Positions 38,201-52,130 of a DNA stretch of 64,000 nt are shown here, piece by piece. Numbering within the stretch: the stretch's first letter is position 1; the number at the start of each line of letters is the position of its first letter. The notes beneath the pieces were generated by a model, which was not told the DNA's origin, did not search any database, and saw only the letters and a list, made by a program, of their open reading frames with translations. The DNA comes from Baylisascaris procyonis (lineage: Eukaryota; Nematoda; Chromadorea; Rhabditida; Ascarididae), in contig JAZARR010000276.1 in assembly GCA_037389465.1 (NCBI GenBank), positions 1-64,000 of the forward strand, given 5' to 3'. The position numbers and the translations under genes were made by a program.

Positions 38201-38790
38201 AAAACAATTCTAAATCGAAAAGAGTCCACAAAAACAATTATAAATAGAAAAAACTTCACAAAAACAATTACAAACACGAAAAAGTCCACAAAAAGAATTA
38301 TTAATACAAAAACGTCAACAAAAACAATTATAAATAGAAAAAGGTCCGCAAGTACAATTGTAAACAGAAAAAGGTCCACAAAAACCATTACCGACACAAA
38401 AGTCCACAAAAACAATTATAAATAGAAAAAAATCCACAAAAACAATTACAAACACGAAAAAGTCCACAAAATGAATTATTAATACAAAAAAGTCAACAAA
38501 AACAATTCTAAATAGAAAAAAGTACAGAAAAACAATTTTAAATCGAAAAGAGTCCCCAAAAACAATTGTAAATGCAAAAAAGTCCACAAAAACAATCATA
38601 AATACAGAAAAGTCCACAACAACAATTATAAAGAGAAAAGTCCACACAAAAAATTACAACTACAAAAAAGTCCAAAAAACGATTATAAATACAAAAAGGT
38701 CCACAAGAACAAATATAAATAGAAAAAACTCCACAAAAACAGTTATAAATACAAAAAAGTCGACAAAAACAACTCTAGATAGAAAAAAGT
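35280..38790 (+). repeat. 1,846-bp tandem segmental duplication in R
   Basis: The segment at about 35,280-36,975 recurs at about 37,125-38,790. The offset is 1,846 bp at the left, measured from the rare GTCGACAAAAACAACCCTAA variant at 35,277 and 37,123. It falls to about 1,816 bp further right, which is one satellite unit deleted in the second copy. Corresponding conceptual translations are identical over long stretches. A shorter third copy appears at about 38,880-39,350. Confidence 0.8.
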
Positions 38791-41700
38791 CCACAAAAAC
38801 AACTTTAACTCGAAAAGAGTCCACAAAAACAACCATAAATACAAAAGGTCCACATGAACAATTATAAATGCAAAAAAGTCCACAGAAACAATCAAAAATA
38901 GAAAAAAGTCCACAAAAACTAATGTGTATACAAAAACGTCCACAAAAACAATTGTAAATACAAAAAGGTCCACAAAAACAACTTCAAGCACAAAAAAGTC
39001 CACAAAAACAATTTTAAATCGAAGAGAGTCCACAAAAACAATCATAAATACAAAAGGTCCACAGGAACAATTATAAATGCGAAAAAGTCCACAGAAACAA
39101 TTAAAAATAGAAAAAGGTCCAAGAAAACGATTATAAATACAAAAAGGTCCACAAAAACAAATATAAATAGAAAGAAGTCCACAAAAACAATTTCAAGTAG
39201 AAAAAAGTGCACAAAAACAGTTACAAATACAAAAAAGTCGACAAAAAAAAACTCTAAATAGAAAAAAGTCCACAAAAACAATTCTAAATCGAAAAGAGTC
39301 CACAAAAACAATTATAAATAGAAAAAACTTCACAAAAACAATTACAAACACGAAAAAGTCCACAAAAAGAATTATTAATACAAAAAAGTCGACAAAAACA
39401 ACTCTAAATAGAAAAAAGTCCACAAAAACAATTTTAAATCGAAAAGAGTAAACAAAAACAATTGTAAATGCAAAAAAAGTCCACAAAACAATCATAAATA
39501 CAGAAAAGTCCACAAGAACAATTATAAAGAGAAAAGCCCACAAAAACAATTACAAATGCAAAAAAGTCCAAAAAACGATTATGAATACAAAAAGGTCCAC
39601 AAAAACAAATATAAATAGAAAAAACTCCACAACAACGGTTATAAATACAAAAAGGTCGACAAAAACAAATCTAAATAGAAAAATGTCCACAAAAACAATT
39701 TTATCTCGAAAAGAGTCCACAAAAACAATCATAAATACAAAAGGTCCTCAGGAACAATTATAAATGCAAAAAAGTCCACAAAAACAATTTCAAGTAGAAA
39801 AAAGTCCACAAAAACAGTTACAAATACAAAAAAGTCGACAAAAACAACTCTAAATATAAAACAGTACACAAAAACAATTACAAACACAAAAAGTCCACAA
39901 AAACAATTATAAATAGAAAAAACTCCACAAAAACAATTGTAAATACAAAAAGGTCCACAAAAACAAGTCCAAGCACAAAAAAGTCCACAAAAACAATTAT
40001 AAATAGAAAAAAGTCAACAAAAACAATTACAAACACGAAAAGTGCACAAAAACAATTAAAAATAGGAAAAAGTCCACAAAAAGCAATATAAATACAAAAA
40101 CGTCCACAAAAACAATTTTAAATAGAAAAAGGTCCACAAAAACAATTACAAACACGAAAAAGTCTACAATAAGAATTCTTGATACAAAAAAGTCGATAAA
40201 AACAACTCTAAATAGAAAAAAGTCCACAAAGCAAATTTAAATCGAAAAGAGTCCACAAGAACAATTGTAAGTACAAAAAAGTCCATAAAACAATTATAGT
40301 TACAAAAGAGTCGACAAAAACAGTTGTAAATACAAAACAAAGTCCACAAAAGCAATTATAAACACAAAAAAGTCGACAAAAACAATTATAAATAGAAAAA
40401 AGTCCGCAAATACAATTGTAAATAGAAAAAAGTCCACAAAAACAATTACAAACACGAAAAAGTCCAAAAAAACGATTATAAATACAAAAAGCTCCACAAA
40501 AACAAATGTAAATACAAAAAAGTCCACAAAAACAATTACAAACACAAAAAGTCCACAAAAACAATTATAAATAGAAAAAACCCCACAAAAACAATTACAA
40601 ACACGAAAAAGACCACAAAAAGAATTGTTAATGCAAAAAGGTCGACAAAAGCAAGTCTAAATAGAAAAAGGTCCACAAAAACAATTTTAAATCGAAAAGA
40701 GTAAAGAAAAACAATTGTATATGCAAAAAAAGTCCACAAAACAGTCATAAATACAGAAAAGTCCACAAGAACAATTATAAAGAGAAAAGTCCACAAAAAC
40801 AATTACAAATACAAAAAAGTCCAAAAAACGATTATAAATACAAAAAGGTCCACAAAAACAAACACAAATACAAAAAAGTCCGCAAAAACAATTACAAACA
40901 CAAAAAGTCCACAAAAATAATTATAAATAGAAAAAACTCCACAAAAACAATTACAAACACGAAAAAGTCCACAAAAAGAATTGTTAATACAAAAGGTCCA
41001 CAGGAACAATTACAAATGCAAAAAAGTCCACAGAAACAATCAAAAATAGAAAAGTCCACAAAAACTAATGTAAATACAAAAACGTCCACAAAAACAATTG
41101 TAAATACAAAAAGGTACACAAAAACAACTACAAGCACAAAAAAGTCCACAAGAACAATTATAGAGAGAAAACTCCACAAAAAGAATTATAAATACAAAAA
41201 AGTCCAAAAAAAAGGACTATATATACAAAAAGGTCCAAAAAAACAATTACAAACACGAAAAGTCCACAAAAACAATTAAAAATAGAAAAAGGTCCACAAA
41301 AACTAATATAAATACAAAAACGTCCACAAAAACAATTGTAAATATAAAAAGGTCCACAAAAACAACTACAAGCACAAAAAAGTCCACAAGAACAGTTATG
41401 GACAGAAAACTCCACAAAAACAATTATAAATACAAAAAAGTCCAAAAAAAGGATTATATATACAAAAGGTCCACAACAACAAATATAAACAGAAAAAAGT
41501 CCACAAAAACAATTTCAAGTACAAAAAAGTCCACAAAAACAGTTATAAATAGAAAAAAGTCCACAAAAACAATTACAAATACAAAAAGGGCCACAAAAAC
41601 AATTCTAAATAGAAAAAAGTCCGCAAAAACAATTATAAAGACAAAAAAGTCCATAAAACAATTATAATTACAAAAGAGTCACAAAAACAGTTGTAAATAC

Positions 41701-43559
41701 AAAAAAAAGTCCACAAAAGCAACTATAAATACAAAAAAGTCCACAGGAACAACCATAAATACAAAAAAGTCGACAAAAACAATTATAAATAGAAAAAAGT
41801 CCGCAAATACAATTGTAAATAGAAAAAAGTCCACAAAAACAATTACAAACACAAAAAGTCCACAAAAACAATTATAAATAGAAAAAACTCCACAAAAACA
41901 ATTACAAACACGAAAAAGTCCACAAAAAGAATTATTAATACAAAAAAGTCGACAAAAACAACTCTAGATAGAAAAAAGTCCACAAAAACAATCATAAATA
42001 CAAAAGGTCCACAGGAGCAATTATAAATGCCAAAAATCCACAGAAACAATCAAAAATAGAAAAAAGTCCCCAAAAACTAATGTAAACACAAAAACGTCCA
42101 CAAAAACAATTGTAAATACAAAAAGGTCCACAAAAACAACTACAAGCACAAAAAAGTCCACAAGAACAATTATAAATAGAAAAAAGTCCACAAAAACAAT
42201 TGTAAATGCAAAAAAGTCCACAAAAACAATCATAAATACAGAAAAGTCCACAAGAACAATTATAAAGAGAAAAGTCCACAAAAACAATTACAAATACAAA
42301 AAAGTCCAAAAAAAACGATTATGAATACAAAAACGTCCACAAAAACAAATGTAAATACAAAAAAGTCCACAAAAACAATTACAAACACAAAAAATCCACA
42401 AAAACAATTATAAATAGAAAAAACTCCACAAAAACAATTACAAACACGAAAAAGTCCACGAAGAGAATTGTTAATACAAAAAAGTCGACAAAAGCAAGTC
42501 TAAATAGAAAAAAGTCCACAAAAACAATTTTAACTCGAAAAGAGTTCACAAAAACGATCATAAATACAAAAGGTCCACAGGAACAATTATAAATGCAAAA
42601 CAGTAAAGAGAAATAATCAAAAATAGAAAAAAGTCCACAAAAACTAATGTAAATACAAAAACGTCCACAAAAACAATTGTAAATACAAGAAGGTCCACAA
42701 AAACAACTACAAGCACAATAAGGTCCAGAGAAACAATTATAAATAGAAAAAAGTCCACAAAAACAATTACAAACACAAAAAAGTCCACAATAAGAATTCT
42801 TGATACAAAAAAGCCGATAAAAACAACTCTAGATAGAAAAAGTCCACAAAAACAATTTTAAATCCAAAAGAGTCCACAAATACAATTGTAAATACAAAAA
42901 AGTCCGTAAAACAATTATAGTTACAAAAGAGTCCACAAAAACAGTTGTAAATACAAAAAAAAGTCCACAAAAGCAATTATAAATACAAAAAAGGTTACAA
43001 AAACAATTAAAAATAGAAAAAAGTCCACAAAAAACTAATATAAATACAAAAACTTCCACAAAAACAATTATAAATACAAAAAAGTCCAAAAAAGGGATTA
43101 TATATACCAAAAGGTTCGCAAAAACAATTGTAGATAGAAAAAAGTCCACAAAAACAATTACAAACAAAAAAGTCCACAAAAACAATTGTAAATAGAAAAA
43201 AGTCCACAAAAACAATTACAAACACGAAAAAGTCCAAAAAAAACGATTATAAATACAAAAAGCTCCACAAAAACAAATGTAAATACAAAAAAGTCCACAA
43301 AAACAATTACAAACACAAAAAGTCCACAAAAACAATTATAAATAGAAAAAACTCCACAAAAACAATTACAAACACGAAAAAGTCCACAAAAAGAATTGTT
43401 AATACAAAAGGTCCACAGGAACAATTACAAATGCAAAAAAGTCCACAGAAACAATCAAAAACAGAAAAGTCCACAAAAACTAATGTAAATACAAAAACGT
43501 CCACAAAAGCAATTGTAAATACAAAAAGGTACACAAAAACAACTACAAGCACAAAAAGT

Positions 43560-46500
43560 CCACAAGAACAATTATAGAGAAAAACTCCACAAAAACAATT
43601 ATAAATACAAAAAAGTCCAAAAAAAAGACTATATATACAAAAAGGTCCAAAAAAACAATTACAAACACGAAAAGTCCACAAAAACAATTAAAAATAGAAA
43701 AAAGTCCACAAAAACTAATATAAATACAAAAACGTCCACAAAAACAATTGTAAATATAAAAAGGTCCACAAAAACAACTACAAGCACAAAAAAGTCCACA
43801 AGAACAGTTATAGACAGAAAACTCCACAAAAACAATTATAAATACAAAAAAGTCCAAAAAAAGGACTATATATACAAAAAGGTCCACAAAAACAAATATA
43901 AACAGAAAAAAGTCCACAAAAACAATTTCAAGTACAAAAAAGTCCACAAGAACAATTATAAATAGAAAAAAGTCCACAAAAACAATTACAAATACAAAAA
44001 GGGCCACAAAAACAATTCTAAATAGAAAAAAGTCCGCAAAAACAATTATAAAGACAAAAAAGTCCATAAAACAATTATAATTACAAAAGAGTCCACAAAA
44101 ACAGTTGTAAATACAAAAAAGTCCACAAAAGCAACTATAAATACAAAAAAGTCCACAGGAACAACCATAAATACAAAAAAGTAGACAAAAACAATTATAA
44201 ATAGAAAAAAGTCCGCAAATACAATTGTAAATAGAAGAAAGTCCACAAAAACAATTACAAACACAAAAAGTCCACAAAAACAATTATAAATAGAAAAAAC
44301 TCCACAAAAACAATTACAAACACGAAAAAGTCCACAAAAAGAATTATTAATACAAAAAAGTCGACAAAAACAACTCTAGATAGAAAAAAGTCCACAAAAA
44401 CAATCATAAATACAAAAGGTCCACAGGAGCAATTATAAATGCCAAAAATCCACAGAAACAATCAAAAATAGAAAAAAGTCCCCAAAAACTAATGTAAACA
44501 CAAAAACGTCCACAAAAACAATCATAAATACAACAAGGTCCACAAAAACAACTACAAGCACAAAAAAGTCCACAAGAACAATTATAAATAGAAAAAAGTC
44601 CACAAAAACAATTACAAACACGAAAAGTGCACAAAAACAATTAAAAATAGAAAAAAGTCCACAAAAACTAATATACATACAAAAAATTCCACAAAAACAA
44701 TTTTAAATACAAAAAGGTCCACAAAAACAATCATAAATACAGAAAAGTCCAGAAGAACAATTATAAAGAGAAAAGTCCACAAAAAAAATTACAAATACAA
44801 AAAAGTCCAAAAAACGATTATAAATACAAAAAGGTCCACAAAAACAAATATAAATAGAAAAAACTCCACAAAAACAGTTATAAATACAAAAAAGTCGACA
44901 AAAACAACTCTAGATAGAAAAAAGTCCACAAAAACAACTTTAACTCGAAAAGAGTCCACAAAAACAACCGTAAATACAAAAGGTCCACAGGAACAATTAT
45001 AAATGCAAAAAGTCCACAGAAACAATCAAAAATAGACAAAAGTCCACAAAAACTAGTGCAAATACAAAAACGTCCACAAAAACAATTGTAAATACAAAAA
45101 GGTACACAAAAACAACTACAAGCACAAAAAAGTCCACAAGAACAATTATAGAGAGAAAACTCCACAAAAACAATTATAAATACAAAAAAGTCCAAAAAAA
45201 AAGACTATATATACAAAAAGGTCCAAAAAAACAATTACAAACACGAAAAGTCCACAAAAACAATTAAAAATAGAAAAAAGTCCACAAAAACTAATATAAA
45301 TACAAAAACGTCCACAAAAACAATTGTAAATATAAAAAGGTCCACAAAAACAACTACAAGCACAAAAAAGTCCACAAGAACAGTTATAGACAGAAAACTC
45401 CACAAAAACAATTATAAATACAAAAAGTCCAAAAAAAGGACTATATATACAAAAAGGTCCACAAAAACAAATATAAACAGAAAAAAGTCCACAAAAACAA
45501 TTTCAAGTACAAAAAAGTCCACAAGAACAATTATAAATAGAAAAAAGTCCACAAAAACAATTACAAATACAAAAAGGGCCACAAAAACAATTCTAAATAG
45601 AAAAAAGTCCGCAAAAACAATTATAAAGACAAAAAAGTCCATAAAACAATTATAATTACAAAAGAGTCCACAAAAACAGTTGTAAATACAAAAAAAAGTC
45701 CACAAAAGCAACTATAAATACAAAAAAGTCCACAGGAACAACCATAAATACAAAAAAGTCGACAAAAACAATTATAAATAGAAAAAAGTCCGCAAATACA
45801 ATTGTAAATAGAAAAAAGTCCACAAAAACAATTACAAACACAAAAAGTCCACAAAAACAATTATAAATAGAAAAAACTCCACAAAAACAATTACAAACAC
45901 GAAAAAGTCCACAAAAAGAATTATTAATACAAAAAAGTCGACAAAAACAACTCTAGATAGAAAAAAGTCCACAAAAACAATCATAAATACAAAAGGTCCA
46001 CAGGAGCAATTATAAATGCCAAAAATCCACAGAAACAATCAAAAATAGAAAAAAGTCCCCAAAAACTAATGTAAACACAAAAACGTCCACAAAAACAATC
46101 ATAAATACAACAAGGTCCACAAAAACAACTACAAGCACAAAAAAGTCCACAAGAACAATTATAAATAGAAAAAAGTCCACAAAAACAATTACAAACACGA
46201 AAAGTGCACAAAAACAATTAAAAATAGAAAAAAGTCCACAAAAACTAATATACATACAAAAAATTCCACAAAAACAATTTTAAATACAAAAAGGTCCACA
46301 AAAACAATCATAAATACAGAAAAGTCCAGAACAACAATTATAAAGAGAAAAGTCCACAAAAAAAAAAATTACAAATACAAAAAAGTCCAAAAAACGATTA
46401 TAAATACAAAAAGGTCCACAAAAACAAATATAAATAGAAAAAACTCCACAAAAACAGTTATAAATACAAAAAAGTCGACAAAAACAACTCTAGATAGAAA

Positions 46501-46710
46501 AAAGTCCACAAAAACAACTTTAACTCGAAAAGAGTCCACAAAAACAACCGTAAATACAAAAGGTCCACAGGAACAATTATACATGCAAAAAAGTCCACAG
46601 AAACAATCAAAAATAGAAAAAAGTCCACAAAAACTAATGCAAATACAAAAACGTCCACAAAAACAATTGTAAATACAAAAAGGTCCACAAAAACAACTAC
46701 AAGCACAAAA
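43560..46710 (+). repeat. 1.58-kb tandem segmental duplication in R
   Basis: Two adjacent copies lie at about 43,560-45,137 and 45,138-46,710, with offsets of 1,575-1,577 bp measured from the anchor TTATAGAGAGAAAACTCC and from downstream units. The same anchor, or a close variant, also starts related segments at about 41,163, 48,586, 49,092, 61,969 and 63,488. It therefore defines a higher-order unit of roughly 1.5-1.6 kb. Confidence 0.8.
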
Positions 46711-48189
46711 AAGTCCACAAAAACAATTAGAAATAGAAAAAAGTCCACACAAACAATTACAAACACGAAAGCTGCACAAAAACAATTAAAAATAGAAAAA
46801 AGTCCACAAAAACCAATATAAATAAAAAAACGTCGACAAAAACAATTTTAAATACAAAAAGGTCCACAAAAACAATTACAAACACGAAAAAGTCAACAAT
46901 AAGAATTCTTGATACAAAAATGTCGATAAAAACAACTCTAAATAGAAAAAAGTCCAGAAAAACAAATTTAAATCGAAAAGAGTCCACAAGAACAATTGTA
47001 AGTACAAAAAAGTCCATAAAACAATTATAGTTACAAAAGAGTCCACAAAAACAGTTGTAAATACAAAAAAAAGTCCACAAAAGCAATTATAAATACAAAA
47101 AAGTCCACACGAACAACTATAAGTACAAAAAAGTCGACAAAAAGAACTCTAAATAGAAAAAAGTCCACAAAAACAATTTTAAATCGAAAAGAGTCCACAA
47201 AAGCAATTGTAAATGCAAAAAAGTCCACAAAAACAATCATAAATACAGAAAAGTCCACAAGAACAATTATAAAGAGAAAAGTCCACAAAAACAATTACAA
47301 ATACAAAAAAGTCCAAAAAAAACGATTATGAATACAAAAACGTCCACAAAAACAAATGTCAATACAAAAAAGTCCACAAAAACAATTACAAACACAAAAA
47401 ATCCACAAAAACAATTATAAATAGAAAAAACTCCACAAAAACAATTACAAACACGAAAAAGTCCACGAAGAGAATTGTTAATACAAAAAAGTCGACAAAA
47501 GCAAGTCTAAATAGAAAAAAGTCCACAAAAACAATTTTAACTCGAAAAGAGTTCACAAAAACGATCATAAATACAAAAGCTCCACAGGAACAATTATAAA
47601 TGCAAAACAGTAAAGAGAAATAATCAAAAATAGAAAAAAGTCCACAAAAACTAATGTAAATACAAAAACGTCCACAAAAACAATTGTAAATACAAGAAGG
47701 TCCACAAAAACAACTACAAGCACAATAAGGTCCAGAGAAACAATTATAAATAGAAAAAAGTCCACAAAAACAATTACAAACACAAAAAAGTCCACAATAA
47801 GAATTCTTGATACAAAAAAGCCGATAAAAACAACTCTAGATAGAAAAAAGTCCACAAAAACAATTTTAAATCCAAAAGAGTCCACAAATACAATTGTAAA
47901 TACAAAAAAGTCCGTAAAACAATTATAGTTACAAAAGAGTCCACAAAAACAGTTGTAAATACAAAAAAAAGTCCACAAAAGCAATTATAAATACAAAAAA
48001 GGTTACAAAAACAATCAAAAATAGAAAAAAGTCCACAAAAAACTAATATAAATACAAAAACTTCCACAAAAACAATTATAAATACAAAAAAGTCCAAAAA
48101 AGGGATTATATATACCAAAAGGTTCGCAAAAACAATTGTAGATAGAAAAAAGTCCACAAAAACAATTACAAACAAAAAAGTCCACAAAA

Positions 48190-49201
48190 ACAATTGTAAT
48201 TAGAAAAAAGTCCACAAAAACAATTACAAACACGAAAAAGTCCAAAAAAAACGATTATAAATACAAAAAGCTCCACAAAAACAAATGTAAATACAAAAAA
48301 GTCCACAAAAACAATTACAAACACAAAAAGTCCACAAAAACAATTATAAATAGAAAAAACTCCACAAAAACAATTACAAACACGAAAAAGTCCACAAAAA
48401 GAATTGTTAATACAAAAGGTCCACAGGAACAATTACAAATGCAAAAAAGTCCACAGAAACAATCAAAAACAGAAAAGTCCACAAAAACTAATGTAAATAC
48501 AAAAACGTCCACAAAAGCAATTGTAAATACAAAAAGGTACACAAAAACAACTACAAGCACAAAAAAGTCCACAAGAACAATTATAGAGAGAAAACTCCAC
48601 AAAAACAATTATAAATACAAAAAAGTCCAAAAAAAAAAGACTATATATACAAAAAGGTCCAAAAAAACAATTACAAACACGAAAAGTCCACAAAAACAAT
48701 TGTAAATAGAAAAAAGTCCACAAAAACAATTACAAACACGAAAAAGTCCAAAAAAAACGATTATAAATACAAAAAGCTCCACAAAAACAAATGTAAATAC
48801 AAAAAAGTCCACAAAAACAATTACAAACACAAAAAGTCCACAAAAACAATTATAAATAGAAAAAACTCCACAAAAACAATTACAAACACGAAAAAGTCCA
48901 CAAAAAGAATTGTTAATACAAAAGGTCCACAGGAACAATTACAAATGCAAAAAAGTCCACAGAAACAATCAAAAACAGAAAAGTCCACAAAAACTAATGT
49001 AAATACAAAAACGTCCACAAAAGCAATTGTAAATACAAAAAGGTACACAAAAACAACTACAAGCACAAAAAAGTCCACAAGAACAATTATAGAGAGAAAA
49101 CTCCACAAAAACAATTATAAATACAAAAAAGTCCAAAAAAAAAGACTATATATACAAAAAGGTCCAAAAAAACAATTACAAACACGAAAAGTCCACAAAA
49201 A
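48190..49201 (+). repeat. 506-bp tandem duplication in R
   Basis: Positions of about 48,190-48,695 repeat at about 48,696-49,201. A 97-residue minus-strand conceptual translation is identical at 48,315-48,608 and 48,821-49,114, a shift of 506 bp. The length is not a multiple of 30, because unit lengths inside vary by one or two bases. Confidence 0.85.
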
Positions 49202-52130
49202 CAATTAAAAATAGAAAAAAGTCCACAAAAACTAATATAAATACAAAAACGTCCACAAAAACAATTGTAAATATAAAAAGGTCCACAAAAACAACTACAA
49301 GCACAAAAAAGTCCACAAGAACAGTTATAGACAGAAAACTCCACAAAAACAATTATAAATACAAAAAAGTCCAAAAAAGGACTATATATACAAAAAGGTC
49401 CACAAAAACAAATATAAACAGAAAAAAGTCCACAAAAACAATTTCAAGTACAAAAAAGTCCACAAGAACAATTATAAATAGAAAAAAGTCCACAAAAACA
49501 ATTACAAATACAAAAAGGGCCACAAAAACAATTCTAAATAGAAAAAAGTCCGCAAAAACAATTATAAAGACAAAAAAGTCCATAAAACAATTATAATTAC
49601 AAAAGAGTCCACAAAAACAGTTGTAAATACAAAAAAAAGTCCACAAAAGCAACTATAAATACAAAAAAGTCCACAGGAACAACCATAAATACAAAAAAGT
49701 CGACAAAAACAATTATAAATAGAAAAAAGTCCGCAAATACAATTGTAAATAGAAAAAAGTCCACAAAAACAATTACAAACACAAAAAGTCCACAAAAACA
49801 ATTATAAATAGAAAAAACTCCACAAAAACAATTACAAACACGAAAAAGTCCACAAAAAGAATTATTAATACAAAAAAGTCGACAAAAACAACTCTAGATA
49901 GAAAAAAGTCCACAAAAACAATCATAAATACAAAAGGTCCACAGGAGCAATTATAAATGCCAAAAATCCACAGAAACAATCAAAAATAGAAAAAAGTCCC
50001 CAAAAACTAATGTAAACACAAAAACGTCCACAAAAACAATCATAAATACAACAAGGTCCACAAAAACAACTACAAGCACAAAAAAGTCCACAAGAACAAT
50101 TATAAATAGAAAAAAGTCCACAAAAACAATTACAAACACGAAAAGTGCACAAAAACAATTAAAAATAGAAAAAAGTCCACAAAAACTAATATACATACAA
50201 AAAATTCCACAAAAACAATTTTAAATACAAAAAGGTCCACAAAAACAATCATAAATACAGAAAAGTCCAGAACAACAATTATAAAGAGAAAAGTCCACAA
50301 AAAAAAAATTACAAATACAAAAAAGTCCAAAAAACGATTATAAATACAAAAAGGTCCACAAAAACAAATATAAATAGAAAAAACTCCACAAAAACAGTTA
50401 TAAATACAAAAAAGTCGACAAAAACAACTCTAGATAGAAAAAAGTCCACAAAAACAACTTTAACTCGAAAAGAGTCCACAAAAACAACCGTAAATACAAA
50501 AGGTCCACAGGAACAATTATAAATGCAAAAAAGTCCACAGAAACAATCAAAAATAGAAAAAAGTCCACAAAAACTAATGCAAATACAAAAACGTCCACAA
50601 AAACAATTGTAAATACAAAAAGGTCCACAAAAACAACTACAAGCACAAAAAAGTCCACAAAAACAATTACAAATAGAAAAAAGTCCACACAAACAATTAC
50701 AAACACGAAAGCTGCACAAAAACAATTAAAAATAGAAAAAAGTCCACAAAAACCAATATAAATACAAAAACGTCCACAAAAACAATTTTAAATACAAAAA
50801 GGTCCACAAAAACAATTACAAACACGAAAAAGTCAACAATAAGAATTCTTGATACAAAAATGTCGATAAAAACAACTCTAAATAGAAAAAAGTCCACAAA
50901 AACAAATTTAAATCGAAAAGAGTCCACAAGAACAATTGTAAGTACAAAAAGTCCATAAAACAATTATAGTTACAAAAGAGTCCACAAGAACAGTTGTAAA
51001 TACAAAAAAAAGTCCACAAAAGCAATTATAAATACAAAAAAGTCCACACGAACAACTATAAGTACAAAAAAGTCGACAAAAAGAACTCTAAATAGAAAAA
51101 GGTCCACAAAAACAATTTTAAATCGAAAAGAGTCCACAAAAACAATTGTAAATGCAAAAAAGTCCACAAAAACAATCATAAATACAGAAAAGTCCACAAG
51201 AACAATTATAAAGAGAAAAGTCCACAAAAACAATTACAAATACAAAAAGTCCAAAAAAAAAACGATTATGAATACAAAAACGTCCACAAAAACAAATGTG
51301 AATACAAAAAGTCCACAAAAACAATTACAAACACAAAAAGTCCACAAAAACAATTATAAATAGAAAAAACTCCACAAAAACAATTACAAACACGAAAAAG
51401 TCCACGAAGAGAATTGTTAATACAAAAAAGTCGACAAAAGCAAGTCTAAATAGAAAAAAGTCCACAAAAACAATTTTAACTCGAAAAGACTTCACAAAAA
51501 CGATCATAAATACAAAAGGTCCACAGGAACAATTATAAATGCAAAACAGTAAAGAGAAATAATCAAAAATAGAAAAAAGTCCACAAAAACTAATGTAAAT
51601 ACAAAAACGTCCACAAAAACAATTGTAAATACAAGAAGGTCCACAAAAACAACTACAAGCACAATAAGGTCCAGAGAAACAATTATAAATAGAAAAAAGT
51701 CCACAAAAACAATTACAAACGCAAAAAAGTCCACAATAAGAATTCTTGATACAAAAAAGCCGATAAAAAGAACTCTAGATAGAAAAAAGTCCACAAAAAC
51801 AATTTTAAATCCAAAAGATTCCACAAATACAATTGTAAATACAAAAAAGTCCGTAAAACAATTATAGTTACAAAAGAGTCCACAAAAACAGTTGTAAATA
51901 CAAGAAAAAGTCCACAAAAGCAATTATAAATACAAAAAAGGTTACAAAAACAATTAAAAATAGAAAAAAGTCCACAAAAAACTAATATAAATACAAAAAC
52001 TTCCACAAAAACAATTATAAATACAAAAAAGTCCAAAAAAGGGATTATATATACCAAAAGGTTCGCAAAAACAATTGTAAATAGAAAAAAGTCCACAAAA
52101 ACAATTACAAACAAAAAAGTCCACAAAAAC
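49091..52130 (+). repeat. 3-kb segmental duplicate of 45,150-48,190
   Basis: This segment matches about 45,150-48,190 at an offset of 3,941 bp on the left and 3,939 bp on the right, unit by unit, including rare variants. Homology stops near 52,130, where CAATTATGAATAG replaces CAATTGTAATTAG of the partner. The intervening DNA between the two copies holds the 506-bp duplication. Confidence 0.8.
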
